Source: Ignavibacteriaceae bacterium
GTDB lineage: Bacteria; Bacteroidota; Ignavibacteria; Ignavibacteriales; Ignavibacteriaceae
Assembly: GCA_020848375.1 (NCBI GenBank)
Contig: JADLAF010000139.1
Location: forward strand, 1-44,944
Reading direction: 5' to 3'
DNA: 44,944 bases
Shown: positions 19,419-28,102 of the stretch, in pieces
Layout: every line of letters begins with the position of its first letter
How positions within the stretch are numbered: the stretch's first letter is position 1
Position numbers and translations under genes: made by a program
Notes under the pieces: generated by a model
What the model was told of the DNA's origin: nothing
Seen by the model: the letters and a program-made list of their open reading frames with translations, nothing else
Database searches by the model: none

Positions 19419-19452
19419 TCACTTCATAATTCATAATTCACAATTCATACTT
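19419..19452. repeat. AATTCATAATTC tandem run at the 3' end of the permease gene
   Basis: Three to four near copies of (C)ATAATTC and ACAATTCATACTTC end six bases before the stop of the minus-strand permease gene. They share the ATTCATACTTC core with 26608-26625. Confidence 0.6.
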
Positions 19453-19457
19453 CTTTC

Positions 19458-20540
19458 TCATTGTTTCAGCCGTGTCAGGTTTATGCCCGAAGCCACAATA
19501 AAGATAAAGTTTACCAGCCATGCTGTAAGTACCGGATCGAGGGAGCCGTTTTTTCCGAAGGCCTGTATAATCTTCATCATCACCAGATAGATAAAGGTGA
19601 TAAGAATGTTTATTCCAATCTGAAGTGCTACCCCTCCTTTTCGCTTGTTTGCAGAAAAGGGGAGCCCAAAGAGCACAATAATGAGTGAAGTAAATGCAAA
19701 TGAATAACGAGAGTAATATTCAATTTCAATCTTGCGGACATCATTACCTGCACGAAGCTGATCTTCAATAAACTTCTGGAGTTCGGTTAAGTTCATTTCC
19801 TCCGGCTTAAGCTGCTTTGATGCAAGGTCAGCGGGCTTAAAATTCAGGTCACGCAGCGCGAAGGAGTCAAGTCGTGTTGTGGTAAATACCGAATCAGTAA
19901 AAGTTCTTTTGTAACCAATTGGCATCACCCAGTTTCCGTTAAGCGTATCATAATACATCCGACCGGCATCAAATCGCTGAATTACTTTTGTAATGTCAGT
20001 TTTATCAAAATCCTGAATACTTACTCTGAGTGCGTTGTTGTTTGGTTCGTCAAAGTAAGAAATAGAAACTATGCGGGTGGGGCTGTCCTGAAAAAAGATA
20101 TTACTGCCTGCAAAGGAGTGTCCCTTGTTTAAGTAGTTCATCTCAATATTTATTTTTCGTTTGTTTGCCATGGGCACAATATATCCGCTGAAATAAACCG
20201 CCATTACACTTATTAAAAAACAGACTATCAGAATGGGCATCATATATCTGAACATACTTATACCGCCTGCCTTAATGGCGGTAAGTTCATTCAGGTTTGC
20301 CATCTTTCCGGTGGTGAACAATGCAGAGAAAAGCACTGAGACCGGAAGCATCAGTTTTATGATTTCCGGGATGAACATGATATAATATTCGAATATAATA
20401 CTGCTTATGACATTATTGTCAATAAAGTCATCCAGGTTTTCCATCAGGTCAATGACCACGAAGAGCGAAGTGAATGCAAGCAGCCCGAAAAACACTGTCT
20501 GCCCGAACTGTTTCAGCAGATAGCGGTCAAGTATTTTCAT
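19458..20540 (-). CDS. LptF/LptG family lipopolysaccharide export permease
   Basis: 360 aa, the size of E. coli LptG. The protein has three membrane segments near the N-terminus (residues about 10-35, 60-80, 100-120), a beta-jellyroll periplasmic domain, and three C-terminal segments (FTSLIIVLFGLPFSANKRKG with the typical GxPxS and RKGG-like loop). With LptB2 it extracts LPS from the inner membrane. The ATG overlaps the upstream permease by 14 bases and has GAGGAG before it. LptF and LptG cannot be told apart by eye, so no symbol is given. Confidence 0.88.
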   Translation of the reverse strand: MKILDRYLLKQFGQTVFFGLLAFTSLFVVIDLMENLDDFIDNNVISSIIFEYYIMFIPEIIKLMLPVSVLFSALFTTGKMANLNELTAIKAGGISMFRYMMPILIVCFLISVMAVYFSGYIVPMANKRKINIEMNYLNKGHSFAGSNIFFQDSPTRIVSISYFDEPNNNALRVSIQDFDKTDITKVIQRFDAGRMYYDTLNGNWVMPIGYKRTFTDSVFTTTRLDSFALRDLNFKPADLASKQLKPEEMNLTELQKFIEDQLRAGNDVRKIEIEYYSRYSFAFTSLIIVLFGLPFSANKRKGGVALQIGINILITFIYLVMMKIIQAFGKNGSLDPVLTAWLVNFIFIVASGINLTRLKQ

Positions 20541-21894
20541 CAGTCTCCTCTGAACGCCACTTTTTAGGAATCAGTTTTTTCAGGAAAGTGAAATCAAGAT
20601 TAATGGTTTCCTTTGCGGTCTTGTTAGTAAGGATAATGCCCAGTACTCCCATCAGAAGGTTAGCAGACCACATTCCCCATAACGGAGTAACAATACCTCT
20701 ATCCGCAAGTTTTTCGCCGCCTATGAGAAAGGCCCAATAGATCAAAAAGAAAAAGAGACTTATACTGGCGGCCATGCCGAAGCCCCCTTTGCGGGTCATA
20801 ATGCCAAGCGGGCTTCCCAGCAGAATAAAAATAATGCATGCGACCGGGATTGAATATTTCTTATGAATTTCAACAAGGTATTTATCTGCTTCCCCTTGCA
20901 TCATATCAACTCGCATGGATGAGGAGATGATAAGATTTTTTTGTGCCTGCAGTTTTGTGATCATGTTACGGAAGTCAGGCGGGGCTGTGTCATCAGTTTT
21001 GGCGGGACGCCGTTTTTCAAGACTATCACCAATAAAATAGCGATTTACGTCAGCCATAAACATGGTAAAGTAGGAATTTCGCAGTGCCATAAGACTGTCA
21101 ACTCTGACCCACATATCCTCCGCACTCAGCTCACGGTCCCCGCGATGGCTTCCTATTCCTGAAGACTGAATTGAAAACTGATCTGCATTCATTGTGATCT
21201 TGTGCCGCGAGAATAGCAGCTTCCGGTAAAGACCGTTTTCTTTTTGATCGGTTTCATGAATTTCACCATTATTCAAATCCATAATCAGTTTGGTCATATC
21301 AGCGGTGAAATAGAGCTTACCCGTCTCAGCAGTAACAATGTTAATCTTTGAAGGGTCAGAATAATCGTATAACGTAATCTGGGTCATCATACCGGTTTTG
21401 CGGTCAATGTCGCGCACCAGAATTGCGGTATTGTTCACCTCCTGGGAAAAAATTCCCGGTTCGATTGAGAGAGTCGGTTTTTTCTGAGAGATCTCGAACA
21501 TCAGAATTTTTGCCTGATGATTTGCATCAGGGAGTACATCATTATTAAAGGAAATCAGCAGTCCGGCTACCAGAATTGAAGCCAAAAAAGGACCCAGCAT
21601 CATTTTGTAAAGACTTACCCCGGAGGACTTGATAACGGTAATTTCGTTATTCTGGGACATTGAGCCAAAAGCCATCAGGGTTGCCACCAGAACAGCCATA
21701 GGAATCACCAGAACTACCATCCAGGCCAGATTGTAGGCAATAAGCTCAAAGATGACAATAAAATCGAGCCCCTTACCCACAAGTTTGTCCGCCGCTTTCA
21801 TGAGGAACTGGAGGAGGAAAATACCCATCAGTGTCGCGGCTGAAAAAACAAAAGGAGTCGCGTGATTTTTAAGGATATAAAGAAAAATTAACAT
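20527..21894 (-). CDS. LptF/LptG family permease, longer paralogue
   Basis: 455 aa from the ATG; a TTG nine bases upstream is the alternative start. It shares the layout of its downstream neighbour: N-terminal membrane segments (ELIAYNLAWMVVLVIPMAVLV), a periplasmic domain of about 250 residues, and C-terminal segments with YSIPVACIIFILLGSPLGIM and TRKGGFGMA. About 90 residues longer than the usual 366, with the extra length in the periplasmic domain. It is the partner subunit of an LptB2FG-type exporter; lptB is not in the window. Overlaps the next gene by 14 bases. Confidence 0.87.
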   Translation of the reverse strand: MLIFLYILKNHATPFVFSAATLMGIFLLQFLMKAADKLVGKGLDFIVIFELIAYNLAWMVVLVIPMAVLVATLMAFGSMSQNNEITVIKSSGVSLYKMMLGPFLASILVAGLLISFNNDVLPDANHQAKILMFEISQKKPTLSIEPGIFSQEVNNTAILVRDIDRKTGMMTQITLYDYSDPSKINIVTAETGKLYFTADMTKLIMDLNNGEIHETDQKENGLYRKLLFSRHKITMNADQFSIQSSGIGSHRGDRELSAEDMWVRVDSLMALRNSYFTMFMADVNRYFIGDSLEKRRPAKTDDTAPPDFRNMITKLQAQKNLIISSSMRVDMMQGEADKYLVEIHKKYSIPVACIIFILLGSPLGIMTRKGGFGMAASISLFFFLIYWAFLIGGEKLADRGIVTPLWGMWSANLLMGVLGIILTNKTAKETINLDFTFLKKLIPKKWRSEETDENT

Positions 21895-22156
21895 AGATGC
21901 CAAATATACAAATACGCTGCTTCTGGCTGAAGTAGAAGGGTAAATTCAATGGTGCTGCACCCGATTTGGGACTGCTATTACGCCGGAATACCGTAAATTT
22001 GTGGAAGTCACCGCCGGAATTTTTGTATCATTTTTCCTGTTAGAGGAAGAAAGCACTGCTGGTGGAGCTTTCGTTTTTTTCGCAAAGTTTATTTAAAGTA
22101 CCCGGAAAATACCCGGGTCGCTTACCAAATTACATTTAGAGAAGGGTTAATGACCA

Positions 22157-23518
22157 ATGTCACAGAAGAAATTTATCGCAGAAAATAAGGACAGATTTAT
22201 TAGTGAACTCGCAGATTTGCTGAGAATTCCGAGTATCAGCACACTGGCTGAAAATAAGACGGATATGAGCAGAACGGCTGAATTTATCAAAGACCGCCTG
22301 CATGAGGCCGGTATCAGCGATGTCACTATTTATGAAACCCCTGGTCACCCCATTGTGTATGCTGAATGGCTTAAAGCACCCGATAAACCAACCGTACTTG
22401 TTTATGGTCATTATGACGTACAGCCCGTTGACCCGGTCGAGCTCTGGAGCACTCCTCCTTTTGAGCCGGTTATTAAAGACGGCAAAATTTTTGCCCGCGG
22501 TGCAACAGACGACAAAGGTCAGATGTATATGCACATTAAGAGTGTTGAGACCTGGCTGAAAACAACCGGTACCCTGCCGGTGAATATCAAATTTCTTATT
22601 GAGGGTGAGGAAGAAATTGGCAGCCCTAATCTTGAGCCGTTTATTAATGCACATAAAGATTTGCTGAAGTGTGACTCAGTTTTGATTTCCGATACATCAC
22701 TTTTCGCACCCGGAGTGCCAACACTTACTTACGGACTGCGCGGTCTTTGCTATATGGAAGTTGAAGTCACCGGTCCAAATCGTGATCTGCACTCAGGCAC
22801 CTACGGCGGAGCAGTGCCTAATCCGGTTAACATCCTTGCTCAGATGATCGCAAAACTTCACGATAAAAAAGGCCGTGTTACTATCCCCGGATTTTATGAT
22901 GATGTGGTTAAACTGACAAAGAAGGAGCGTGAGAATTTTGCAAAACTTCCCTTCAGTGAAAAGAAATATGCTGCTGCCATTGGTGTAAAGCAGCTTCAGG
23001 GTGAAGAAGGTTTTTCAACGTTTGAAAGAACCTGGGCACGCCCGACACTTGATTGCAATGGTATATATGGTGGCTTCACCGGTCAGGGTGCTAAGACGAT
23101 CATTCCGTCTAAAGCCACTGCAAAAATAAGTATGCGTCTGGTGGCCAACCAGTCTCCTAAAAAAACAGGCAAGCTTTTTGAAAAATATATACGCGAGATT
23201 GCGCCCAAATCAGTATCAATTAAGGTAACTGATCTTCACGGCGGTGACGCAGCACTCACTCCGCTTGACAACAAAGCATCCATTGCGGCTTCAAAAGCAA
23301 TGGAGCGTGCGTTTGGAAAGAAGACCGTATATATGAGAGAAGGAGGAAGCATACCCATTGTTGCGGCATTCCAGAGAATCCTTAAGGCACCGACTGTGCT
23401 GATGGGAATGGGTCTTAACACAGAAAATCTTCATTCCCCGAATGAACATTTTAATCTGAACCACTTCCTGCTGGGCATCGAGAGCTCCGCGTATTTCTTT
23501 GACGAGTTCTCCAAATAA
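22157..23518 (+). CDS. M20 family dipeptidase (metallopeptidase)
   Basis: 453 aa, cytoplasmic, no signal peptide. Metal-site motifs are VYGHYDVQP near 92-100, GATDDKGQ near 116-123, IEGEEEIGSPN (catalytic Glu) near 153-163, ISDTS, and a late LHSPNEHF histidine. The central lid domain runs from about 190 to 340. This fits the dipeptidase branch of M20 that includes carnosine-type dipeptidases and CPG2-like enzymes. The substrate is not predictable. It lies alone, with 32 bases to the next gene; the 262 bases upstream show no gene. Confidence 0.93.
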   Translation: MSQKKFIAENKDRFISELADLLRIPSISTLAENKTDMSRTAEFIKDRLHEAGISDVTIYETPGHPIVYAEWLKAPDKPTVLVYGHYDVQPVDPVELWSTPPFEPVIKDGKIFARGATDDKGQMYMHIKSVETWLKTTGTLPVNIKFLIEGEEEIGSPNLEPFINAHKDLLKCDSVLISDTSLFAPGVPTLTYGLRGLCYMEVEVTGPNRDLHSGTYGGAVPNPVNILAQMIAKLHDKKGRVTIPGFYDDVVKLTKKERENFAKLPFSEKKYAAAIGVKQLQGEEGFSTFERTWARPTLDCNGIYGGFTGQGAKTIIPSKATAKISMRLVANQSPKKTGKLFEKYIREIAPKSVSIKVTDLHGGDAALTPLDNKASIAASKAMERAFGKKTVYMREGGSIPIVAAFQRILKAPTVLMGMGLNTENLHSPNEHFNLNHFLLGIESSAYFFDEFSK

Positions 23519-23550
23519 CAACAGACAGTGTTTAAAATGAAGGTAATAGT

Positions 23551-24417
23551 GTGGTGATGACGATACGAATGCAGATAGCTCTGTGGACTGTCTTGTTTTC
23601 CCTGTTTTTCTTTTTTCAGGGATGCGACTGGTTTCAGAGCACTCCGGAAAAACCGAATGACGGACAGACTGTAGCAGATAACCAGAGTGTGGATATGAGC
23701 ATTCAGGAATTTGTTATCAGGGAAAAGATGAAAAATGCAGTAAGCAGATTCCCCGGCGATACTCTTGACCTGGCTTTGCATGTTTTAAAGAATTATCCTC
23801 CGGGAAGTTATCTGGCAGACCTCGATAACATCAGCACTAACTTTGCAAGAAAAGGAGCGGTTATATACTTCACCGAAAAAGGGAAAAAGTATGTATTCGC
23901 TCTGATTGTGAAATCAATGGAAGGCGGCAAACTTATTGAAATAGATAATTTTACCGGATATAACTCCAGTTTTGTTGATTATGATTCAACCAATTTGGGA
24001 ACCGCTTTCTTCTTCCTGACGCTTTTCAATTATGACCGCACTGATTTTACTCTGGTGTGGGAAGAAATAATCCCCCAGAGCGGCGGCCTGATGAATTTTA
24101 GGTATAACTCCTGGGGTGCGTTTAAAATCCCTTATGTAAATGTACACTTTTTCAGTGCTCCGCAGCTTTCAAATGACGAATATAATTTTTTTCTTGTAAA
24201 CGGACTTGAGAACAAACCCCATTTGCTTAATATATATGAAGGTCACATCAGACGAAGAAGGATGGCTGATATAAACCGGGACAGCATCCCTGACTACTAC
24301 GAGTGGCGCGTATTTTATACTGATTCCTCAAGGACCTTCCTCGATTCAGTAGGATTTATCTGGAAAGATTCTGTGTACGTGAATACGCAAAATCCAAGGA
24401 TGACCAGAAGGTATTAA
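23551..24417 (+). CDS. Lipoprotein of unknown function
   Basis: 288 aa. The signal peptide ends in lipobox FFFQGC, followed by DWFQSTPEK. The mature part has no recognised domain; the C-terminus (RRMADINRDSIPDYYEWRV) has a DxNxDxxxD calcium-loop-like pattern. GTG at 23551 is chosen because AAGG lies seven bases before it; ATG at 23557 is the alternative. It is probably in the same unit as the YgfZ-like gene 12 bases downstream. Confidence 0.7.
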   Translation: MVMTIRMQIALWTVLFSLFFFFQGCDWFQSTPEKPNDGQTVADNQSVDMSIQEFVIREKMKNAVSRFPGDTLDLALHVLKNYPPGSYLADLDNISTNFARKGAVIYFTEKGKKYVFALIVKSMEGGKLIEIDNFTGYNSSFVDYDSTNLGTAFFFLTLFNYDRTDFTLVWEEIIPQSGGLMNFRYNSWGAFKIPYVNVHFFSAPQLSNDEYNFFLVNGLENKPHLLNIYEGHIRRRRMADINRDSIPDYYEWRVFYTDSSRTFLDSVGFIWKDSVYVNTQNPRMTRRY

Positions 24418-24429
24418 CTAAAGCTGAGT

Positions 24430-25512
24430 ATGAAACAAAAAGAGATAGCAGAAATAATTAAAGAAACATTCGGGCTGAATCCCGTTTTTGACGGAGAGCG
24501 GGTTCGTATGTACGAAAATACCGTGAAGGAGTATGAAGCGCTTCACTCTGGCGTGGGTATGCGTTTCCTGCCGCTGGTGTATATACTTAAATTAAGCGGA
24601 GCTGACGCACCCGACTTCCTTCACCGGATAACTACCAACAGCATAAAAGATATGGCGATTAACCAGACGCGTAAAACCATCTTCACCACTGACAAGGGGA
24701 GGATATTAGATTCTGTGCTGGTGCTCCGTCAGGAAGACCATCTTTTGCTCTTTGGGGCACTATCCAAAAAAGATGTTGTTACAGCATGGATATCAAGATT
24801 TATCATTATGGATGATGTTCACCTTGATGATATGACTGACAAGCTCAGTCTGCTTGAAATAAGCGGAGGTCAGCTTTCTTCTTTTGCTACTCTGCTTCTG
24901 GGACCGGATTATGCCACTCAGTCGCCGGATACACTTAAAAAATATGATAATGTTTTCGAAGGACTGTCAGTACTGAATCACCGTGGTAAAGAAGGACGCG
25001 AGGCAGTTCTTTTGCTTTTTGAACATATATTGCTGGCTGATATCCTTGCCCACCTTCAGGCAATAAGAGAATTGTTTAATTTCTCCTTTATCGGATATGA
25101 AGCTGCGGAGCTTTACCGCATTGAGCAGGGGATACCGGAAGCAGGTGAACTTACTGATGAGTTTAACCCTCATGAAGTAGATCTGATTCACGAAGTGAGT
25201 TTTACCAAGGGTTGTTACATCGGTCAGGAAGTTATTGCCCGGCTTGATTCTTATGACAAGGTACAGAAACTTCTGACTGGTGTGGTGATGGAAAACTCCG
25301 TCTCCGTTACCCTTCCGGCTTTGGTAGTAAATGATGAGGGTAAGGAAATCGGGAAAATAACTTCCGCTGTTAAGGATCCAAAAACCGGTTATAAAGGTTT
25401 AGCAGTAATACGGAAAGCATATCTTTCCGGTGAGAAAGACCTTTTTATTCTGACAGATGGAAAGCAGCATCCGGTCAGGATTCATCCTTTACCTTTCAGA
25501 AAGCTCATTTAA
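24430..25512 (+). CDS. ygfZ: YgfZ/GcvT-like folate-binding protein
   Basis: 360 aa. The family signature KGCYIGQEVIARLDSYDKVQ is near residues 258-277, with the redox cysteine conserved in YgfZ/IBA57 proteins. The N-terminal half has the GcvT-like LKLSGADAPDFLHRITTNSI. Such proteins use tetrahydrofolate to help make or repair Fe-S clusters. It may be plain GcvT-like, but the KGCYxGQE motif points to YgfZ. The stop TAA overlaps the next ATG by one base. The Fe-S and cytochrome genes farther on are not in this operon. Confidence 0.88.
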   Translation: MKQKEIAEIIKETFGLNPVFDGERVRMYENTVKEYEALHSGVGMRFLPLVYILKLSGADAPDFLHRITTNSIKDMAINQTRKTIFTTDKGRILDSVLVLRQEDHLLLFGALSKKDVVTAWISRFIIMDDVHLDDMTDKLSLLEISGGQLSSFATLLLGPDYATQSPDTLKKYDNVFEGLSVLNHRGKEGREAVLLLFEHILLADILAHLQAIRELFNFSFIGYEAAELYRIEQGIPEAGELTDEFNPHEVDLIHEVSFTKGCYIGQEVIARLDSYDKVQKLLTGVVMENSVSVTLPALVVNDEGKEIGKITSAVKDPKTGYKGLAVIRKAYLSGEKDLFILTDGKQHPVRIHPLPFRKLI

Positions 25513-26060
25513 TGAAGATTTATACAAAGACGGGGGATGGCGGTCAGACCGGGCTATTTGGAGGAGGACGGGTTGCCAAAGATTCATTACGTATTGAGGC
25601 CTACGGCACGGTGGATGAACTTAATTCCGTCTTGGGCATTCTCCAGACCGAAAGTAGCGATCAAAAGACAGGGGAAATTATCAACTTCCTTCAGAATCAG
25701 CTCTTTAATGTTGGCTCTGATCTGGCCACACCTCTGGATTATGTTTCAACGCATTTTACCATTCCGAGAATAGGGAACGAGCAGATTGAGACTGCTGAGA
25801 AGATGATTGATAATTTGGAATCATTGCTTGAACCGCTGCAAAACTTTATACTGCCCGGGGGCAGTAAAGCAGCCGCTTACACTCATCTGGCCCGGACGGT
25901 TTGCCGCAGGGCAGAGAGGCGAATTGTTACCCTTTCTGAAGCGGAAGATATTAACCATAAAATCATTATTTTTGTGAACAGGGTTTCGGATCTTCTCTTT
26001 GTTCTGGCCAGATATCTCAACAAGCTCGAAGCAAAAGCAGATACTCCCTGGAAAAAATGA
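25512..26060 (+). CDS. PduO-type ATP:cob(I)alamin adenosyltransferase
   Basis: 182 aa. Makes adenosylcobalamin from cob(I)alamin and ATP. The N-terminal ATP loop YTKTGDGGQTGLFGGGRVAK near residues 4-23 and the EAYGTVDELNSVLG helix are family hallmarks. ARTVCRRAERRIV near 127-139 is the second ATP-binding helix. It starts on the last base of the ygfZ stop and its own TGA is immediately followed by the tmRNA gene. No other cobalamin gene is in the window. Confidence 0.95.
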   Translation: MKIYTKTGDGGQTGLFGGGRVAKDSLRIEAYGTVDELNSVLGILQTESSDQKTGEIINFLQNQLFNVGSDLATPLDYVSTHFTIPRIGNEQIETAEKMIDNLESLLEPLQNFILPGGSKAAAYTHLARTVCRRAERRIVTLSEAEDINHKIIIFVNRVSDLLFVLARYLNKLEAKADTPWKK

Positions 26061-26411
26061 GGGGGTGAATTTGGTTTCGACGGGGTTAATGAGACTTAAA
26101 AACGCGTACCGTGTTCTCCGTAGACACGTTAAACGACGGGAAAAAATGTAATTGACAACAATTACGCTTTAGCTGCCTAATTTAACTTAGGCGCCGTTCC
26201 CCCCACTTATGTCCGGCGGGGTGGGATGGAGCGACGATTAGCCGGAATAGCGGATCCGAGTATCTTGGTAGGTGAAGCGAAATAAACACAGGAGATATTT
26301 GACGGAATCCTGTCTTTCGGAGCCCGGCAGATGTACTCAAAAGAGAGACTACGTGCGTAGTGGGTTTAAGTGTCTTAATTTCGGACGCGGGTTCGACTCC
26401 CGCCACCTCCA
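26061..26411 (+). ncRNA. ssrA: tmRNA (one-piece)
   Basis: Rescues stalled ribosomes by trans-translation. The 5' end GGGGGTGAATTTGGTTTCGA and 3' end GGTTCGACTCCCGCCACCTC form the alanine-tRNA-like part: bases 26061-26067 pair with 26404-26410, and the T-loop GGTTCGACTCC is intact. The discriminator is A26411. The next bases are CAA, so CCA is not fully encoded and must be added. The tag frame ends with codons for DNNYALAA and TAA at 26154-26180; the exact resume codon is uncertain. The protein-coding stop of the PduO gene lies on the base just before. Confidence 0.95.
26154..26180 (+). other. tmRNA tag-peptide reading frame end (DNNYALAA)
   Basis: The codons GAC AAC AAT TAC GCT TTA GCT GCC TAA give a tag ending YALAA, the ClpXP degron shared by most bacteria. 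If GAC is the resume codon, the tag is Ala plus eight residues. An open frame back to 26142 leaves longer forms possible. Confidence 0.7.
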
Positions 26412-26419
26412 CAAAGTGT

Positions 26420-26449
26420 AAGGCCGGTATATATATGCCGGCCTTTATT
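26420..26449 (+). terminator. Terminator after tmRNA
   Basis: AAGGCCGG (26420-26427) pairs with CCGGCCTT (26438-26445) around a TATATATATG loop, with a T-rich tail. Confidence 0.85.
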
Positions 26450-26473
26450 GTTTTAAAGTGCTAAGATTTGTCA

Positions 26474-26590
26474 GTCTCGAGCAAAGATGCAAAGAGGAAT
26501 TTTTAACGCAGAGTAAAGCAAAGTTTCCGCAGAGAGACGCAAAGTTTGAAAATCCCTAACCTCGCGCAAAGACGCGAAGCCGCAAAGAAT
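26474..26590. repeat. Dispersed CGCAAAGA/ACGCAGAG repeat cluster
   Basis: Repeated GCAAAGA-type units of about 8-11 bases, for example GCAAAGATGCAAAGAGGA, AACGCAGAGTAAAGCAAAG, ACGCAAAG and CGCAAAGACGCGAAGC. The segment 26489-26514 recurs with small changes at 44884-44908. No gene is in 26450-26631. Confidence 0.65.
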
Positions 26591-26607
26591 CCCGTTAGAA
26601 GTTAGCA

Positions 26608-26630
26608 ATTCATACTTCATAATTCATAAT
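26608..26630. repeat. ATTCATACTTCATAATTC dispersed repeat
   Basis: The copy at 26608-26625 is the exact reverse complement of 19100-19117 and shares its core with 19419-19452. It abuts the stop codon of the MFS gene. Confidence 0.65.
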
Positions 26631-26631
26631 T

Positions 26632-27987
26632 CTAAAGATGTGTATCATCCAGTTCAATGTGTCTTGTCTCCGGAATAAAGAAATAACCCACGATAAATGA
26701 AATAGCGGCGATAGCAATTGGGTACCAGAGTCCCGCAAGATGATTTCCTGTTGCTTCGATCAGAGTGAGCCCGATGATGGGAACCAGCCCGCCTATCACA
26801 CCATTCCCGATATGATAAGGGAGTGACATTGATGTATATCGTATTTTAGTCGGGAAAAGCTCAACCAGAAACGCGGCAATCGGTCCGTAAACCATGGTGA
26901 CATAAACGACCTGGATAAAGACGAGGAACGAAAGCATATATGGGTTATACTCCGGACCCGGCCTGAAATGTTCCATGATAGTATATATTGGTATATATGT
27001 AAGGGCGGCGGCAAGCATCCCTCCAAGAATAATCGGCTTTCTCCCGACCCGGTCAGATAGCCATCCGGTCACCACAAACAGGGGTGATGCAACCAACAGA
27101 GCCCCGCCAACAATCATATTAGAATCAACCAGAGGCACATTAAAGATTTTTTGCAAATAAAAGAGCGCGTAAAACTGACCGGTGTACCAGACAACACCCT
27201 GCCCCATGGTTGCTCCGAATAAAGCAAGCATTACCATTCGTAAATTTTCCTTGTTGGCAAAACTTTCCTTCAGAGGATTTTTAGAAATCTTACCCTCTTT
27301 TTTCAATTTGTTAAAAAGAGGCGACTCCTTAAGCGAAACCCGTATATATAACGATACTGCGACAAGAACAATAGAAATAAGGAAGGGAATTCTCCATCCA
27401 TAATCTGCAAATGCTTCCTCCCCGGTAAACTGGCGAGTTAGCAGGATCACCCCCAGCGACATAAAAAGCCCTGCAGTTGCAGTGATCTGAATGAAACTTG
27501 TATAGTAACCCCTCTTTCCATTCGGGGAGTGTTCAGCGATATAGGTTGCCGCGCCGCCATACTCACCGCCAAGTGCCAGCCCCTGTAGTATTCTTAGTAC
27601 GATCAGAATAATACCTGCTGCCGGACCGATAGTTTCAGTTGTCGGCAGGAGCCCCACGGCAAAGGTGCACAACCCCATTAAACTCATGGTTATCAGGAAA
27701 GTATATTTCCTGCCGATGAGGTCACCAATTCTTCCGAAAAAAAGTGCTCCGAATGGCCTGACAATGAACCCCACCGCAAACGCTGCCAGCCATGCGATAA
27801 TGTCGCCTAAAGCGGTGCCCGTCTGATAGAACTTTCCGGCGATGACGGTAGCCAGACTACCAAATATATAAAAGTCATACCACTCAATCATTGTTCCGAC
27901 AGAGGAAGCAACTATAACTTTAGTGAGTGACTCTGGTTTTTCGAGTTCGTAGAATTCGTTCTGGCTGGTGCCTGTGCTCTGGTCCAT
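26632..27987 (-). CDS. MFS transporter, metabolite:H+ symporter (MHS) type
   Basis: 451 aa from the ATG at 27987, chosen because AGGAGA precedes it; a start at 28017 adds ten residues without a good ribosome site. About 12 membrane segments. MHS signatures are SSVGTMIEWYDFYIFG near the N-terminus, FGRIGDLIGRKYTFL in loop 2-3, and LQGLALGGEYGGAATYIAEH, as in ProP and KgtP relatives. The substrate (organic acid or osmolyte) cannot be told. It lies downstream of the histidine kinase on the same strand with a 115-base gap. Confidence 0.93.
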   Translation of the reverse strand: MDQSTGTSQNEFYELEKPESLTKVIVASSVGTMIEWYDFYIFGSLATVIAGKFYQTGTALGDIIAWLAAFAVGFIVRPFGALFFGRIGDLIGRKYTFLITMSLMGLCTFAVGLLPTTETIGPAAGIILIVLRILQGLALGGEYGGAATYIAEHSPNGKRGYYTSFIQITATAGLFMSLGVILLTRQFTGEEAFADYGWRIPFLISIVLVAVSLYIRVSLKESPLFNKLKKEGKISKNPLKESFANKENLRMVMLALFGATMGQGVVWYTGQFYALFYLQKIFNVPLVDSNMIVGGALLVASPLFVVTGWLSDRVGRKPIILGGMLAAALTYIPIYTIMEHFRPGPEYNPYMLSFLVFIQVVYVTMVYGPIAAFLVELFPTKIRYTSMSLPYHIGNGVIGGLVPIIGLTLIEATGNHLAGLWYPIAIAAISFIVGYFFIPETRHIELDDTHL

Positions 27988-28102
27988 TCGCGCGGTTCTC
28001 CTGAGTGAGTGAAGCAAAAAAAGAATTTGCGCAAATTACGACAGCAAAGACAGGAATTACAAAGGGAAAATCATACTTTTTAGGAGAGAGTAAAAATAAA
28101 TG

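Noticed and set aside
21963-21998. Bacteroidota-type promoter (TTTG, TAAATTTG) before the dipeptidase gene
   Set aside because: TAAATTTG fits, but the spacing to the nearest TTTG is about 25 bases rather than about 19, and it lies 160 bases from the start codon.
26182-26412. 76-aa minus-strand open frame starting MEVAGVEPASE
   Set aside because: It is antisense to the tmRNA. The MEVAGVEPASE type of start is a well-known false gene on tRNA and tmRNA complements.
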